NCBI RefSeq assembly: GCF_001039355.2 | Contig: NW_019775771.1 | Span: 1 to 62,000, forward strand | Length of the DNA stretch: 62,000 nt | Direction: 5' to 3' | DNA from: Lingula anatina | Lineage: Eukaryota > Brachiopoda > Lingulata > Lingulida > Lingulidae | Shown here: positions 46,501-55,372 of the stretch, in pieces | Layout: every line of letters starts with the position of its first letter | How positions within the stretch are numbered: the first letter of the stretch is position 1 | Translations under genes and position numbers: made by a program | Notes under the pieces: model-generated | What the model saw: only the letters and a program-made list of their open reading frames with translations | The model's database searches: none | What the model was told of the DNA's origin: nothing

Positions 46501-47513
46501 CATTAGATGATGACGCTTCATTTCCTGAATTTTTCATACCATGAGTTTATTCCCGGGTGGCTAATTGACCGAGTGTTAGAAAATTAGGTCGTCGACTGCT
46601 GTAGGCCTGATTCTTTATTACAGGAGTCACTTATCAATATCACACAACACATTTTTCAATATTCATTTCTCAAAATGTTGATCAATGTTACCTGTTCTCC
46701 AAATTTCTCTTTTTGATGAGAACCAAATTCACCTTTAAGAATTCTCTCAAAACCCTTTTGTCGATGTTACCGATAAAACCTTCCGGCAGGCAATCAATTT
46801 AATTTGCTTCAATGAAACGAGCATTTACCGTAACCAAATTTCCAGATTCATTTGTGTTGTGCAGCAACGCGGCAAAGACGTAGATGATTAGAAGCTAGAT
46901 ACAAGTGTCTTCTTGAGGAGCGGATAATTATAAAATCAATAATAGGTTCAAAGGAAAACCAAAAATTGTTCTCAGAAGATTACTGTGAGGAGATGCAGGA
47001 GAAAAATCTGTTTTTATAGATGGATGATCAATAAGTTTGTCTAACTATATTTACTATTACTAGTGCTTTCTAATTGCAGGATGGGAAAATCAAGAGTAGT
47101 GTGAGATTAAATTGCTGTAAATCAAAATCTAGTGTACTACGTAATGCATCCAATGTTAGGTCCAAAATTATGCTTTTTTAGCAGTAGAACTAAGGAAAAA
47201 AAATAAATGCATAAGATCATTATACCCATTTTCCCCATTTAAACTAAAATCTCCATCCAAGCACAACATTCTGTACACCTACCTTTAGGTATCAAATTTT
47301 GCAAGAAACCTCCCTTTTTCTGTTTCTGCTGTATTAATCCTTCATTTGTGGTAACTTTTTCCCTGGGGTTATTATTACAGTTCACTGTGGATGTATTGTT
47401 CGTGCAGTCTGTATAATACATGAGAAGGAATACGTCCAATAAAAACCACACCAGCGATGTGGCTATCACAATTTTACAATACTGGAGCTTCAGTCGACTC
47501 ACCATGCTGCTGC
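30870..47513 (-). CDS. GALNT1: Polypeptide N-acetylgalactosaminyltransferase, GALNT1/GALNT13 type, with two sets of alternative exons; two catalytic exons missing
   Basis: Role (known): Golgi type II membrane enzyme that transfers GalNAc from UDP-GalNAc to Ser/Thr and so starts mucin-type O-glycosylation. Seen, in transcript order: exon 1 (CDS 47505-47283), 2 (45315-45147), 3 (44460-44629), 4 (43412-43308), a hole, then catalytic exon A (39813-39633) or B (36454-36274), 7 (35417-35278), 8 (34779-34681), lectin exon C (33448-33314) or D (33101-32961), 10 (31368-31290) and 11 (30952-30870, TAG). About 460 residues are visible; with roughly 130 missing the enzyme would be near 590 (vertebrate GALNT1 is 559). 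The N-terminal anchor and the blocks GPGEMGKPV and [12 protein letters not shown] place it with GALNT1/13 rather than other family members. The gene lies tail-to-tail with SNAP47. The GALNT1 symbol stands for the GALNT1/GALNT13 ancestor group. Confidence 0.93.
31290..31368 (-). CDS. GALNT1: GALNT exon 10: lectin gamma repeat, first half
   Basis: 79 nt, phase 0 to 1, TTTTTCAG to GTAAGATC. It encodes [20 protein letters not shown], then KDSPSI. The CLD Asp of the gamma repeat is Gly here (CLG), which suggests that this repeat does not bind sugar. Confidence 0.88.
32961..33101 (-). CDS. GALNT1: GALNT alternative lectin exon D
   Basis: 141 nt, phase 0 to 0, CTTCTAG to GTATTGAA. It encodes [20 protein letters not shown], then [21 protein letters not shown] replaces CLD and QRW replaces QLW. 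Two extra residues and a basic/aromatic segment (RMGLHYD) lie between them. Both C and D could be included without a frameshift, but that would duplicate the beta repeat; alternative use is the simpler reading. If the donor is not used, the frame stays open for 46 more codons. Confidence 0.85.
33314..33448 (-). CDS. GALNT1: GALNT alternative lectin exon C
   Basis: 135 nt, phase 0 to 0, CTTGCAG to GTATACTT. It encodes the beta repeat with [20 protein letters not shown] and NQLWEYNKE. Both CLD and QxW hallmarks are present, and it is close to vertebrate GALNT1. Confidence 0.9.
34681..34779 (-). CDS. GALNT1: GALNT exon 8: lectin alpha repeat
   Basis: 99 nt, phase 0 to 0, TTCTAG to GTAATCAC. It encodes [20 protein letters not shown] and ends [11 protein letters not shown] is the ricin-B-type CLD position. 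The exon is below ORF-length cutoffs but is fixed by phase and family match. Confidence 0.9.
35103..35180. repeat. GT microsatellite in GALNT intron
   Basis: About 30 GT units and a G run, about 100 bp downstream of the exon 7 donor in transcript sense. Confidence 0.85.
35278..35417 (-). CDS. GALNT1: GALNT exon 7: end of catalytic domain and linker
   Basis: 140 nt, phase 1 to 0, TATTTTAG to GTAAGTGG. It encodes [18 protein letters not shown], then YYSLGE, the typical linker to the lectin domain. Confidence 0.92.
35971..36212. repeat. Intronic inverted repeat, left partner
   Basis: About 242 bp, beginning ATTCTAGCAATAAAATGCAT and containing CCCCACTGTGAGACAATG, ending in a GA microsatellite. 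It matches 44023-44267 in inverted orientation at roughly 80 percent by eye. It lies 60 bp downstream (in transcript sense) of GALNT exon B. Confidence 0.8.
36274..36454 (-). CDS. GALNT1: GALNT alternative catalytic exon B
   Basis: 181 nt, phase 0 to 1, GTTTTTAG to GTTGGTTGT. It encodes [20 protein letters not shown], then [14 protein letters not shown] and [17 protein letters not shown]. Metal-ligand His and loop Arg-Lys and Pro-Tyr are kept, but the loop reads VSPYSWPGG instead of ATPYTFPGG, and the helix after it differs. It is intact, with no stop or indel. Splicing A to B together gives a stop codon 21 codons into B, so the two should be mutually exclusive. Confidence 0.9.
37093..37261 (-). 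mobile_element. hAT-like MITE copy 3
   Basis: 169 bp, same family in reverse orientation, with the perfect 5-bp target duplication CTTTG (37088-37092, 37262-37266). It lies in the GALNT intron between exons A and B, about 100 bp from the THAP remnant. Confidence 0.85.
37360..37584 (+). pseudogene. THAP-domain gene fragment, broken
   Basis: Begins [20 protein letters not shown], then [10 protein letters not shown], and hits TGA and TAG. After a frame change it continues [17 protein letters not shown] to another stop. The C-x4-C start, the FP block and the C-x2-H end are the zinc ligands and core of a THAP zinc finger, which is found in P-element-type transposases and many derived proteins. 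It is on the strand opposite to GALNT, in the intron between exons A and B. An A-rich GAAA repeat fills the broken part. Confidence 0.6.
38704..38904 (-). CDS. Unrecognised small ORF with good start context
   Basis: 66 codons from a GCATGG start, preceded by TGCTGTTTCCAG, which resembles a splice acceptor. It reads [20 protein letters not shown] and then a Cys-x2-Cys (KCVNCRQD) before a stop. Composition looks protein-like, but I know no family, and it lies in a repeat-rich GALNT intron near the THAP remnant. It could be an exon of a nested gene, a transposon remnant or chance. Confidence 0.25.
   Translation of the reverse strand: MAMLGVDDVQGAHIKRSYEACIAFWQTKKVAEAQKCVNCRQDTSIWTENQAIKCFLSQFKYDALYN
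39633..39813 (-). CDS. GALNT1: GALNT alternative catalytic exon A
   Basis: 181 nt, phase 0 to 1, GTGTTAG to GTAGTTTGC. It encodes [20 protein letters not shown], then [13 protein letters not shown] and [17 protein letters not shown]. The His of VGHVFRK is the family metal ligand. [11 protein letters not shown] is the mobile loop that closes over UDP-GalNAc in this family. This version is nearly the vertebrate GALNT1/13 sequence. It shares about 37 of 60 residues with exon B and has identical length and phases. Confidence 0.92.
40544..41064 (-). pseudogene. Unidentified frameshifted protein remnant inside the GALNT intron
   Basis: Protein-like sequence runs through three frames in order. 41064 to about 40941 reads [20 protein letters not shown] and ends at stops. 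A second frame reads [21 protein letters not shown] third, from about 40770, reads [20 protein letters not shown] to a stop near 40543. At least two single-base shifts break it. I do not recognise the family. It may be a decayed retrocopy or transposon gene, or an assembly artefact. Confidence 0.35.
42100..42190. repeat. AAAT-type microsatellite
   Basis: Imperfect AAAT units in the interval that lacks the expected GALNT exons. Confidence 0.75.
43240..43286. repeat. CA microsatellite next to GALNT exon 4
   Basis: About 23 units, ending 22 bp from the exon 4 donor. Confidence 0.9.
43308..43412 (-). CDS. GALNT1: GALNT exon 4
   Basis: 105 nt, phase 1 to 1, a long pyrimidine tract plus CAG to GTGAAACAG. 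It encodes [20 protein letters not shown] and then [11 protein letters not shown], matching the family. The following exons are not found; direct joining to exon A would shift the frame. Confidence 0.88.
43424..43530. repeat. AAT/AAAT microsatellite upstream of GALNT exon 4
   Basis: Mixed AAT and AAAT units. In transcript sense they form the T-rich tract just before the exon 4 acceptor. Confidence 0.85.
44023..44267. repeat. Intronic inverted repeat, right partner
   Basis: Inverted copy of 35971-36212, lying between GALNT exons 3 and 4, with the matching CATTGTCTCACAGTGGGG core and a CT microsatellite at its low end. Confidence 0.8.
44460..44629 (-). CDS. GALNT1: GALNT exon 3: nucleotide-binding start of the GT-A fold
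   Basis: 170 nt, phase 2 to 1, TAATTACAG to GTTGGTACA. It encodes [20 protein letters not shown] and LVDDASER, the UDP-binding first half of the GT-A domain. Confidence 0.93.
45147..45315 (-). CDS. GALNT1: GALNT exon 2: stem to catalytic domain
   Basis: 169 nt, phase 1 to 2, CTCTTCCAG to GTAAGTTGG. It encodes [12 protein letters not shown] and then [20 protein letters not shown], the entry to the catalytic domain and highly characteristic of GALNT1/13. Two further in-frame-looking AGs upstream are excluded because they would introduce stops after exon 1. Confidence 0.92.
45395..45570 (+). repeat. Dispersed repeat next to GALNT exon 2, copy 1
   Basis: Shares CAGGGAGTCCAA, GGC.GTCCAAATG and GCTGGGAAAAGCC-type blocks with 53330-53510. 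It lies about 80 bp upstream of the exon 2 acceptor and contains a poly-A run. Confidence 0.55.
47283..47513 (-). CDS. GALNT1: GALNT exon 1: start codon and membrane anchor
   Basis: Acceptor CAATTACAG lies eight bases before the ATG at 47505, so an untranslated exon lies further upstream. Codons 1-74 are followed by donor GTAGGTGT, phase 1. A short cytosolic head [11 protein letters not shown] is followed by a hydrophobic segment (about 12-32) with [18 protein letters not shown], very like GALNT1/13. The Asn/Thr/Lys/Gln-rich stem region follows. Confidence 0.9.
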
Positions 47514-48835
47514 CTGTAATTGTCCTTGACCTTTAAAATGACCTTGAAATTAGCCTAATTATGCCTACAAGGCCCTTTTTTGCTTTCCTTTCAAATCAGA
47601 TAATCTTAATGATTATAGCCTGTATATAGACAGAGCCTATTAAGATAATCTTATCTGCTGGCTGGTGATCCAATTTGTGTGGTACCGAACTCCTTTCTTC
47701 TTCAGAAATGACCTTGAACTTGACCTTCTAAATAAAATATTATTGCCAATTTTTGAGAAGGTACTGGACTTCAGTGAAATAAATTTTTTTTGTAAGCTGT
47801 ACTGGGATGGGAGTCTTATTTTGTTGCCATGCTGACTGAAGTCCAGATGTAGATTCTATCACAATGTTGCTCTTGTTTCCATGGTCACCACATGTTGATG
47901 TTCTATCCTGTAATGAAAAAAAATATAGAATTTGATCAGAATAATCCAATAAAATTCCACTTTCTCAGGACAGAAATACAGAAAAAGCCGAGTGCTTTCT
48001 GGAAATTCTTTGATAAGTTATAAAACTGAACGCAGACACTGTTATTTGGTGTGAAAAAAAAGTGCAGGTAATTGCACTAGCTCTAGAAAGTCTCCCTCAA
48101 AGAAATGAATTCTCTCACCACACATTCACTGTCTGCCTGAACAATGAAGAACACACAATACTCTGTTCTATATATTCAACAGTCATTCTTTTCTGAAACA
48201 TACTTCCCACAGTAAGTGTCATTGAAAAACCACAGCTACAATAACATTCCACCACGGAAATTACTATTGCTGTCACTCACACATAGAACCCTTCTTTTTT
48301 TTTTTCTTTTTCATTTTAAACGTGTTCAAGCTCTCACTTTCCAAGCAGATATGAAATTTTTCAGTCACTAAATGACTCTAGATTACCACAATCATTAACT
48401 TAAATTAGTTTGTTTTCTTTTCACCATCTAAGCACTGGAAGCTACAAAATCATTTGAAATCATGTGATCACTTTTAATTTGAATAAATCAGAAAACTGGG
48501 ACACTGAATAAAATCACTTTTATTGTAATCAAATCAATTCTTAATTACAATCTCATCAGGAAAGTTTAGGGAAATGACAGTTTACCATATATAAAGGTAA
48601 CCTGCAATCAACAAACTGTTTTTTCTTTGTTTTAATTTAATTTGAGAATATTCTTACAGTAGCTAGTGTAGTGAACAACCTCTCTCTAGATATACAGATT
48701 GTACAGAGTATGAAAACAACCTCTTGAAATTATTCAATTGCCCACAATTGACTTCAGAGAACTTTGGTTTGTCTATGATGTTACCAGACTGATGTACATT
48801 ACTAGCTAGGATTACCATCCATCTTTGTACAATAA

Positions 48836-49217
48836 GGACCCATTCACAACCACTTGATCTGTGGATTAACAGATCAGGGCTCTGTAACTTGAAAGCACTG
48901 CGAATTGCGATAGTGATATCACCTTTCATTTTGAGGCTATTATATGGCCCGGGTGAGTAAATCCCTAAGTTATGGAATAGAGGCGAATCACCATGCTTGC
49001 GCTCAGTTGCAATTAGCGATGCTTTTGAGTTACTGAGCCCAGATCTGCAGATCAAATATGGCCGACCTACTTACTAGTTACAGCTTGCTGCATAATTTTC
49101 AAACAGACAATGAATACATTCCCCATGGGGATTAAGCTGCAAGCGTTCAAGTGGGTCGGCCATATTTGACCCGCAGATCAGTTAGTCTGTGGATCTAATT
49201 TGGTTGTGAATGCGACC
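48836..49217 (+). mobile_element. PIF/Harbinger-like palindromic MITE, 382 bp
   Basis: Starts GGACCCATTCACAACCACTT and ends TTTGGTTGTGAATGCGACC, with TAA on both sides (48833-48835, 49218-49220). Inside is a second inverted pair, GATCAAATATGGCCGACC and GGTCGGCCATATTTGACC, which hints at a nested or composite copy. Confidence 0.65.
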
Positions 49218-50404
49218 TAAGTTCCAGGCATAATGCATATAAATCACCCATCAATCTTGGCAAGGAGTCATAACTTCTCCATTACCTGCTCAGATGATAT
49301 TAAAATAACCAAGTAATTTCATTCAACTAGCAGTAAGAGTGACTGACTTTTGATGTTTCTCCAAAAAAATCAATTTCTTTTCTTCTTTTAGTACGTATTC
49401 ACTTCTATTCAGCAAAGTACAATGCACACTGTCAAATTACTATGACGTTGCCCATGCTTTACTTCTCAACCTAAATCTTCAATATTCTTTCCTAAAAATA
49501 AATCAGGCAGAAGGAAAGATGAAAGTGGACCTTTCAACGTAAAAAAAAAAAAAGAAAAAAAAAAAGAGAGAGAATAAGAGCACCAAAGATGCTCAACCTT
49601 ATACATGGTGTTCAAGTGGCATAGCTAAAATACCCAGAAAACCAAATTTCCGGATAAATCCAGGAGGGGTTTCATTCCTACAAAAGTTACACAACACAAA
49701 AATGTCTCTGGAGATATGATTAAATCAAGCAATGTCAAACTAATGGAAAGAGCACCTGCCATTAGTGTTTCTAAAAAAAAAAATTTCCTTTCGTTAATAA
49801 CCAAGCCCTGCTAATGGTAATTACCTGACACTTGAAGTGGGCTGTCTTCCCTCTTTAAGTCGTCGACTAGCACTAGACTAAAAATATCTTTTCTCAAAGT
49901 GACAGATGCCAAGAAGGTTCAACCATATTCATTAAAGATGCTGTAGTTTAAGCAATAAGCTTTAAATCATTGGCAAACTATTACTAATTATGCTGCCTGG
50001 TTTTTTCAAACGTTTCTCAGAAAATCAATTTTCGTTCAAACTGGTCAATGTGGACTTGATAACGGCAAGTACAGGACAGTCCCTGTGGTATGTTATCTTG
50101 GCTTGTTATCTTATGTGCCATATAATCTTTCACCTATGAAGTAAGCTCTTACTTTCTATTCTGAAGCTGACAGCCAATCAGTGCTTATTTTTAGCTGTAG
50201 TACTAGTAAGTTTTTTTCTGATGCACCTCAAAAGACTCATGCTATATAGTACATACTAACTGTGAAGACAAACATTTTTTAGCCTCAATGAGGTATAGTA
50301 GTTAACTTCAATTTGCCATTAAATTTTCCCCTCAATGTAGGAAACAGTGCAACTACTAGTACAGTGTTAAAACAATCAACTTGCTTGTCTCATCAATGAG
50401 CACA

Positions 50405-50580
50405 TTCTGGACAGTGGACTAACTGATCCATGGATCAAATATGGCCTTCCTGCTTGAATGCTTGTTGCGTAATCCCCACCGGAATCTATTTAGCATCTAA
50501 TCGGAAATTGAGTAGCAAAATTTGAAATTTGTTGCCATATTTGATCTGCGAATATGTTAGTCTGTGGTTCTCATCCTATC
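50405..50580 (+). mobile_element. Degenerate palindromic MITE
   Basis: Arms GGACTAACTGATCCATGGAT and its partner near GCGAATATGTTAGTCTGTGG enclose GATCAAATATGGCC and its complement. Same family words as at 6.7 and 49.0 kb. No clear target duplication. Boundaries approximate. Confidence 0.5.
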
Positions 50581-50934
50581 ATCGACTCAAGAGAAAGATT
50601 TAAAACCAGAATCCATTAATTACCATGACATCAATAGGAACTGCTTTTTACCAGCGGGGTGAAACAATAATGTACATTTTCCATGAACATCATTTAAAAT
50701 ACTGTTCCTTCCATTCTGTCCCTGGGGCCTATTTAAGGCCACGAAGACACAGAGATCAATGGCATATTATCTTCAATTAATCAGACCAAAAAATAGCTTT
50801 AAGCTCTATCAAACACAGTCAAGGAAAAAAAAGGCCAATATCAAAACAGTCAATATTAAAGTACGAGCAGCAAATCCAGGAACCAGACAGTATGATTTTA
50901 CAAATCAAGACAACTTGAATGCTCTGGGGCATGT

Positions 50935-51480
50935 GATCTCTACCCACTCATCTATCCCTACCCATCTATCCTTACCCTCTTATCCCTACCCCTGCATCCT
51001 TACCCACTCATCCCTATCCATCCATCATTACCCACTCATCCTTACCCCTGCATCCTTACCCACTTATCCCTACCCCTGCATCCTTACCCACTCATCCCGA
51101 TCCATCCATCATTACCCACTCATCCTTACCCCTGCATCCTTACCCTCTTATCCCTACCCCTCCATCCTCCCCCACTCATCCCTATCCACACATCCTTACT
51201 CAGTACCCATCTATCCTTACACACTTTACCCATCCAGCCCTAACAATCCATCTTTACCCACTCAGCCCTGCTCGTCTATCCTTACATACACAACCCTATT
51301 CGTCTACCTTTTTTTCCTCCCACCCACCTATTCTCGAACCTACCTAACAACCTACTAGTACCTATATGCATACACATCCTTAGCCACCCACCCTTATCCA
51401 TACATCTCCACCCACTAATCCCTACCCATCCATCCTTAGCCACTTCATCCAAACCCACCCTTTCCAACCCACCAATCCCT
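50935..51480 (+). repeat. Degenerate ATCC/TACCC minisatellite
   Basis: About 545 bp built from variants of CATCCTTACCCACTCATCCC, a basic unit near 10 bp with 20- and 30-bp higher-order units. A 200-codon open frame here is only a product of the repeat. A remnant of the same repeat is at 57305-57350. Confidence 0.85.
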
Positions 51481-53329
51481 ACTGTAACTCCATGCTAGTA
51501 CAGGGAAAAGGACAGAGTGAAGAGTGGATGCAGTAAAGCGCATACACCTAAAAGGCACACATTATTATTATTTTTTTTTTGTCTTAATTGAGCTGAACGG
51601 TACCTTACACTTTTCCATCTTGGTTAGATCGTCTTTTGGAAAGCACTGTCACCTGGTTGTAAAGTGTCAGCTATGAGCATGTACTCTTTAATCAACCTGT
51701 CATCCCTGGTGCCTAATGGCTGCCGAAGACTCGGAGATCAATAACATTATCTTGTCCCGATCGGATCAAAATAGCGCTCAGACTTCTCACAAAGGGGCAT
51801 TTCACACGCCGGGCTAGTCGACAGTGAACACATTGGAAGATCAAATCTTACCCAGCTAACATTGATTACAATACACTTGTCCTCTGTATGTAGTCAAGCA
51901 ATCTACCTTGTGTGACATAAGACTGATAAGAATGCATCCACCTGAAGCGAGGCCAGCTGAGAGAAAGACGCTGAGAGACAGACTACATGCTAAATGAAAC
52001 TGAATGGCCCTAAATATAGATACTAACACTTCAGTATAGACACAACGGTATCTATTAACAAGGGCAAATCAGATTCAAAATGCTGCGTAACAAGAATGCC
52101 AGGAAATGTGTTTTGTCATTTAAGCTAAGACGAGATTTCTTTAGATTTTGTTCCCTTATTATAGTTTCTTCAGATAAATGACGACATGTCACTCGATTCA
52201 CCAAACATAAAAGAAAACATGAGCCAAGCAGACATGTACTAGTATTAGTAATTTAAAAAGTAGAACAATTTTAATGACTAAAAAATTTTGGATAGAGATA
52301 TAAAATATATGTACATAAAAAACTACAAGCCTTTCCCACTATAACCAAACTGCTGATTGTTCCCATATATTTACATATTCCCTCATTCTAAATTTAAGCT
52401 TTCATGTTGAAAATGTCAAAAGAAACCAAACCCATGAGCCCATATCTTATATCTTCATGCATATTCATGGAAGATTGGGTTTACTTTCCTGAAGCATAGG
52501 TAAAAAGCAAATACTAGTATCAGATTTATATGACAGGTTATTTTGCTTGTTTTTATATAAAACTATTGACAGGAAAACTTTTTTTCATATTAACAACAGA
52601 CCTTTCAACATATAGGAAATTAAATAAGGAACAAATATGAAAAATCTGTGGAAAGCCACACCTATGTTCCAGTTCAATTGTGCAGTGGGAGTGGAGTTAA
52701 TTCTTCAAACAGAAAAAAACATGAATGCACTAAAGTCAATTAATGAGCACATTTTTCCCCATTTTTTTCATCCACACATTCTCAGATATAAGTGCTAGCT
52801 GCAGGTCCAGGACACTAACATATGGCATTGTGGGACAGTTTCATATATAATTGTGGGATACTCAACAACTTTGCTACACATTGCTGAACTTGGGAAGGCA
52901 CTTTTTTGCCGTCAATTTCCCACAGCTAGTCATTTATGATTGTTGTTGAATTCTTAGGACTTCAGCAATGAACTTCAGTTTCAGCAAAACCCAAATCTCA
53001 AAACCATGTGTTTTCAACAGGCTACCAGTGGGTTCTGTATTGACAAGATAAGTCCAAGTGTTATCATGCAGTAAGTTTTTTTTCCCCTGAAAATGTGCCC
53101 AATGAGGGTGAAAGAGGAGAAGCAATTGAAATTACTATAGACTAACTTGCTAGTAGATCTGAATGAAAAGTTTATAAAAGATGATGGATTTCTTCTAAGC
53201 TTTCTTCTAAGCTACATTAACAGTCTTGGAGAATCACAATAGCAGATATTTAGCCAATGTTTAGGTTATTTTTCAATTATAAATTACAGACCTGGGGCAG
53301 GAGTTTTCCCAAGATTTGGGGTACAATGA

Positions 53330-53510
53330 GTTTAAAATTTGAATCTGTAATTTGGTCACCAATTTACAGGGAGTCCAACCCAATCAAGACCAACCAACCA
53401 ACCCAAAATTTCGTGAACCGTCCAGCCATCTCTGGAAATATAGGCCCTCTTTTGAGGTCAATGGCTGTCCAAATGACAGCTGGACAGCTTTCTGGGGAAA
53501 GCTTTGGCCT
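53330..53510 (+). repeat. Dispersed repeat, copy 2
   Basis: Partner of 45395-45570 in the same orientation (ACAGGGAGTCCAACCCAAT, GGCTGTCCAAATGACAGCTG, CTGGGGAAAGC). Confidence 0.55.
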
Positions 53511-55207
53511 GTGGTCATATATGGACTAAAAGCAGTAATTAAGTTGATTTTGATCCAGACTAGTAGTTTTCCTAGGCCTATACTAGTACTTATCTGCCAG
53601 ACTGGGTGACAATGAGGCTGAAATGTTATGCTATACCCCGCCCACACTACCATCTAAAGACCCTGGATATTTCAAATCCAAATGTTTATACTAGTAACTT
53701 GTTTTCTACAGCTATTGAGAATTCCTAACTAGTTGTCCCTCCAAAACAAAAACTCCATCCAAGGAAAGATACCACAGAAAAATATTGAATTATTTCTGAT
53801 TGAGCACAAGACACTCAATTAAATGACCAAAGCATGTTTCATGTTGACATGCACCTTAATGTACATTTTCCAGAACAAGTAATATTATATGACATTCTCT
53901 CACCAAATTTGAACACAAATGATTAATCAAAATTCCCAACCACACACTAGTATGCTTTTCAGCAAGAAGTTCTATAAAGTGAGTTGTGTTCATGGCAGAA
54001 AGATCAAATGCACAGTAACTTTTTTTTTTGAATAGTGAAGAATAACACCTAGGAAACTTGAACAAACAAGGGCCTGCTTTCATCAAGGATAGTCCTATCT
54101 AGAAGTTAGTGGCCATTTTTATCCATTTTTATCCATAGGATAACCCTATCCAGCCTTGATGAAACTGGGCCAAAGTGTTCACAATTTGTGAAGAATTACC
54201 ATATCCTATATGTAAAACCACAAGCACCTGTCCATGCCAGGAAACACACTGACTATCTTCTGTTGCCTGTACTTATTTTCAACTAATCAAGCAAAAAGCT
54301 TTTCAAGGGAAAAAAAAACATGTCACAACGTATACAGACATGCAACATGTCTGCAATGATAACCAAGCACTCACTCAGGAGGCTTTCATGAAGACTGCTA
54401 CGACTACACTGCAACTTTTAATAAATGGTGTCTAATGGTAAAAGCAAGTCCATGTAATTGCCAATTAATACGTGTAGTCTACTGATTTTGCATGGTGGTG
54501 CTTAAATAAACAATGCAGGGTTGAAAAAATGAGCTCTCAAAAATAATAACACATCATGTTTCAAAAGAAATAGGGTTGAATATATGTGTTGATACCACAG
54601 TTTTCTAGTCCTGTTTGTTACACAGTGATTCTCATATACTAAGAGGACCCAAGGCTGTGAGACACCCATCAGTAAAATGACTTTTCCTTTACCTTTTATT
54701 CATTTGTTTCTGCCAGAGCCCAGTATTGACTTCACATGCTCTTCTTGCTCAAGGGACTGTGAATTTTTTTTTTTTGCATAAATTTGCATAATATCAATTG
54801 GAATTTGTTGACTTACTAGTTACCTAATAATATGTCATCTCTTACCATAAGGCATGTAAGTTTGATGGCATCTTTGAATGTATTTTTTAAAGAAACTCAT
54901 GCTGAAGACTAATTTGCAAATCAGAGCCCTTCTCTTTTCACTTATAAGTTACAGTACTTCATGAGGCTGTGAATATCAAAGCTACCAGTAGTCTGCCTAG
55001 GATGTTCCTAGTACTAGTACTTTTTTTTTTTACAAAAACACGATGAACCAAAAGATCACTCATTTGTTTTATGGTTCGCTGATTGTAAGATAACATGGGT
55101 ATTTTATTATTTTTTTCATTTTCAAACCACCATACAGAGAAGAAAGGGGACTTGAAAATAAATAAATAAAACCTTAAATGTAAGTTCTATAACATGTTTT
55201 GTACCTC

Positions 55208-55372
55208 TGTGTGGGGAGAGGGGGGGGGGTCTGGGGGGTTCGAAAGAACCACCCTTTTTGCTGGGAAAAAGGTCCACTCTGGATAAAATTTTATCTAGGT
55301 ACATGAAGGTTTTATGGTAAAGGGTCCACTTTTTCAGAAATTATTTTTAAATTGCTGGCTATATATGGGCCT
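55208..55372 (+). repeat. Dispersed G/C-run repeat, copy 3
   Basis: Shares TGGATAAAATTTTATCTAGG, GGGTCCACTTTTTCAGAAA and ATTGCTGGCTATAT with the 0.15-0.36 kb copy. Confidence 0.65.

Noticed and set aside
47740-47949. Minus-strand frame preceded by a good-looking acceptor, considered as a 5' GALNT exon
   Set aside because: No convincing donor follows, and several upstream ATGs would precede the true start.
48663-49055. 130-codon minus-strand frame
   Set aside because: Lies across the 382-bp palindromic MITE; no protein family recognised.
50759-51358. 200-codon plus-strand frame rich in Ser, Pro and Tyr
   Set aside because: Entirely explained by the ATCC/TACCC minisatellite, whose period keeps frames open.
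50935-51480. Regular repeat considered as a CRISPR array
   Set aside because: Units are degenerate and contiguous with no unique spacers; the DNA is animal nuclear.
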